NCBI GenBank assembly: GCA_018712885.1
Contig: DVGE01000190.1
Span: 1 to 5,993 of the forward strand
Length of the DNA stretch: 5,993 nucleotides
Reading direction: 5' to 3'
Origin: Candidatus Pullichristensenella stercoripullorum
Lineage (GTDB): Bacteria; Bacillota; Clostridia; Christensenellales; Aristaeellaceae
Made by a program: the position numbers and the translations under genes. Shown in pieces: positions 5,661 through 5,993 of this stretch. The notes below the pieces were generated by a model. That model did not search any database. It saw only the letters and a list, made by a program, of their open reading frames with translations, and was not told the DNA's origin. The stretch's first letter is position 1, and every line of letters begins with the position of its first letter.

Positions 5661-5993
5661 TTACGCTTCCAGCACGGCTTCCAGCGCCGCGTCTTTGCCG
5701 GAAACGTAGTCGGTCAGCGTGCGCTCCACTTCGATGTCCGGCATCAGGGAGCCGTCGGGTCCGCCGGGGAGCATTGCAAAGTACTTTGTGGAGTAGTAGA
5801 CCGTCAGCGGCAGGTGTTCAAGGTCGAACGTTTTTATCTCGCCGTAGTGGTTGGCGCTGCCGCCGGTGGGCGTGCCCACGAGCGTGGCGCCGGCGCGCGT
5901 TTTCAATTGCGCGGCGTTCATCACCGCCGAGGAGAAGGTGTTTTCGCCGATGAGCGCGTAGACGGCGAGGCCGGTCTTGTCCCGCAGGTCGGC
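5661..5993 (-). CDS. S41-family serine peptidase, C-terminal fragment (5' end outside window)
   Basis: On the - strand a frame is open from the right edge to TAA at 5663-5661, giving 110 residues. The fragment holds the end of an S41 (tail-specific protease/IRBP-like) catalytic domain: VYALIGENTFSSAVMNAAQL, in which the first Ser of TFSS (codon 5933-5931) is the expected nucleophile, then LVGTPTGGSANHYGE, then a LPLTVYYSTKYF strand, MPDIEVE and a C-terminal tail typical of the group. It resembles the non-CtpA branch, which keeps the xVGxPTGG loop and lacks the usual CtpA Ser-Lys context. The N-terminal part, any signal peptide and any PDZ domain lie outside. It is convergent with the importer operon, so no functional link is implied. 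An internal GTG at 5924 is not the start, since the conserved serine motif lies upstream of it. Confidence 0.85.
   Translation of the reverse strand, partial: ADLRDKTGLAVYALIGENTFSSAVMNAAQLKTRAGATLVGTPTGGSANHYGEIKTFDLEHLPLTVYYSTKYFAMLPGGPDGSLMPDIEVERTLTDYVSGKDAALEAVLEA

Overview
The window is about 6 kb of GC-rich DNA, densely packed with genes and read mainly from the + strand. It looks like chromosomal sequence from a spore-forming, high-GC member of the Firmicutes (Clostridia type). The grounds are a GerM-type germination protein next to rph, rdgB and yfcE homologues (the order I recall from Bacillus subtilis gerM-rph-ysnA-ysnB), strong Gram-positive ribosome binding sites, and a CUT1-type sugar importer without its own ATPase. 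The species cannot be named from the sequence. I see no mobile element, CRISPR array, tRNA or rRNA.

Region 1 (1-2193, + strand) is a housekeeping operon. It holds the C-terminal part of a GerMN-domain protein, then one reading frame that fuses RNase PH to an RdgB/HAM1 nucleotide-cleaning pyrophosphatase, then a YfcE-family metallophosphodiesterase. The genes are 15 bases apart or overlap by 8 bases, so they are probably co-transcribed and translationally coupled.

Region 2 (2194-5654, + strand) is a carbohydrate ABC import operon. An AT-rich gap carries a perfect-consensus sigma-A promoter (TTGACA, 17 bases, TATAAT). An imperfect inverted repeat overlaps the promoter spacer and -10 box and could be an operator. 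The promoter is followed by a leader of about 75 bases with two strong GC-rich hairpins. Next come the solute-binding protein, a 193-base gap packed with five successive hairpins (the first resembles a leaky terminator), and two permeases overlapping by ATGA. A 17-bp perfect-stem terminator closes the operon. The ATPase is not in the window and is presumably supplied in trans. The RNA structures flanking the binding-protein message look suited to making more binding protein than permease.

Region 3 (5661-5993, - strand) is the C-terminal end of an S41-family serine peptidase, convergent with the importer operon and cut by the window edge.

No wholly unknown system is evident. The points most worth checking are the hairpin array between binding protein and permease, the promoter/leader architecture, and the RNase PH-RdgB fusion with its eroded RNase PH N-terminus.
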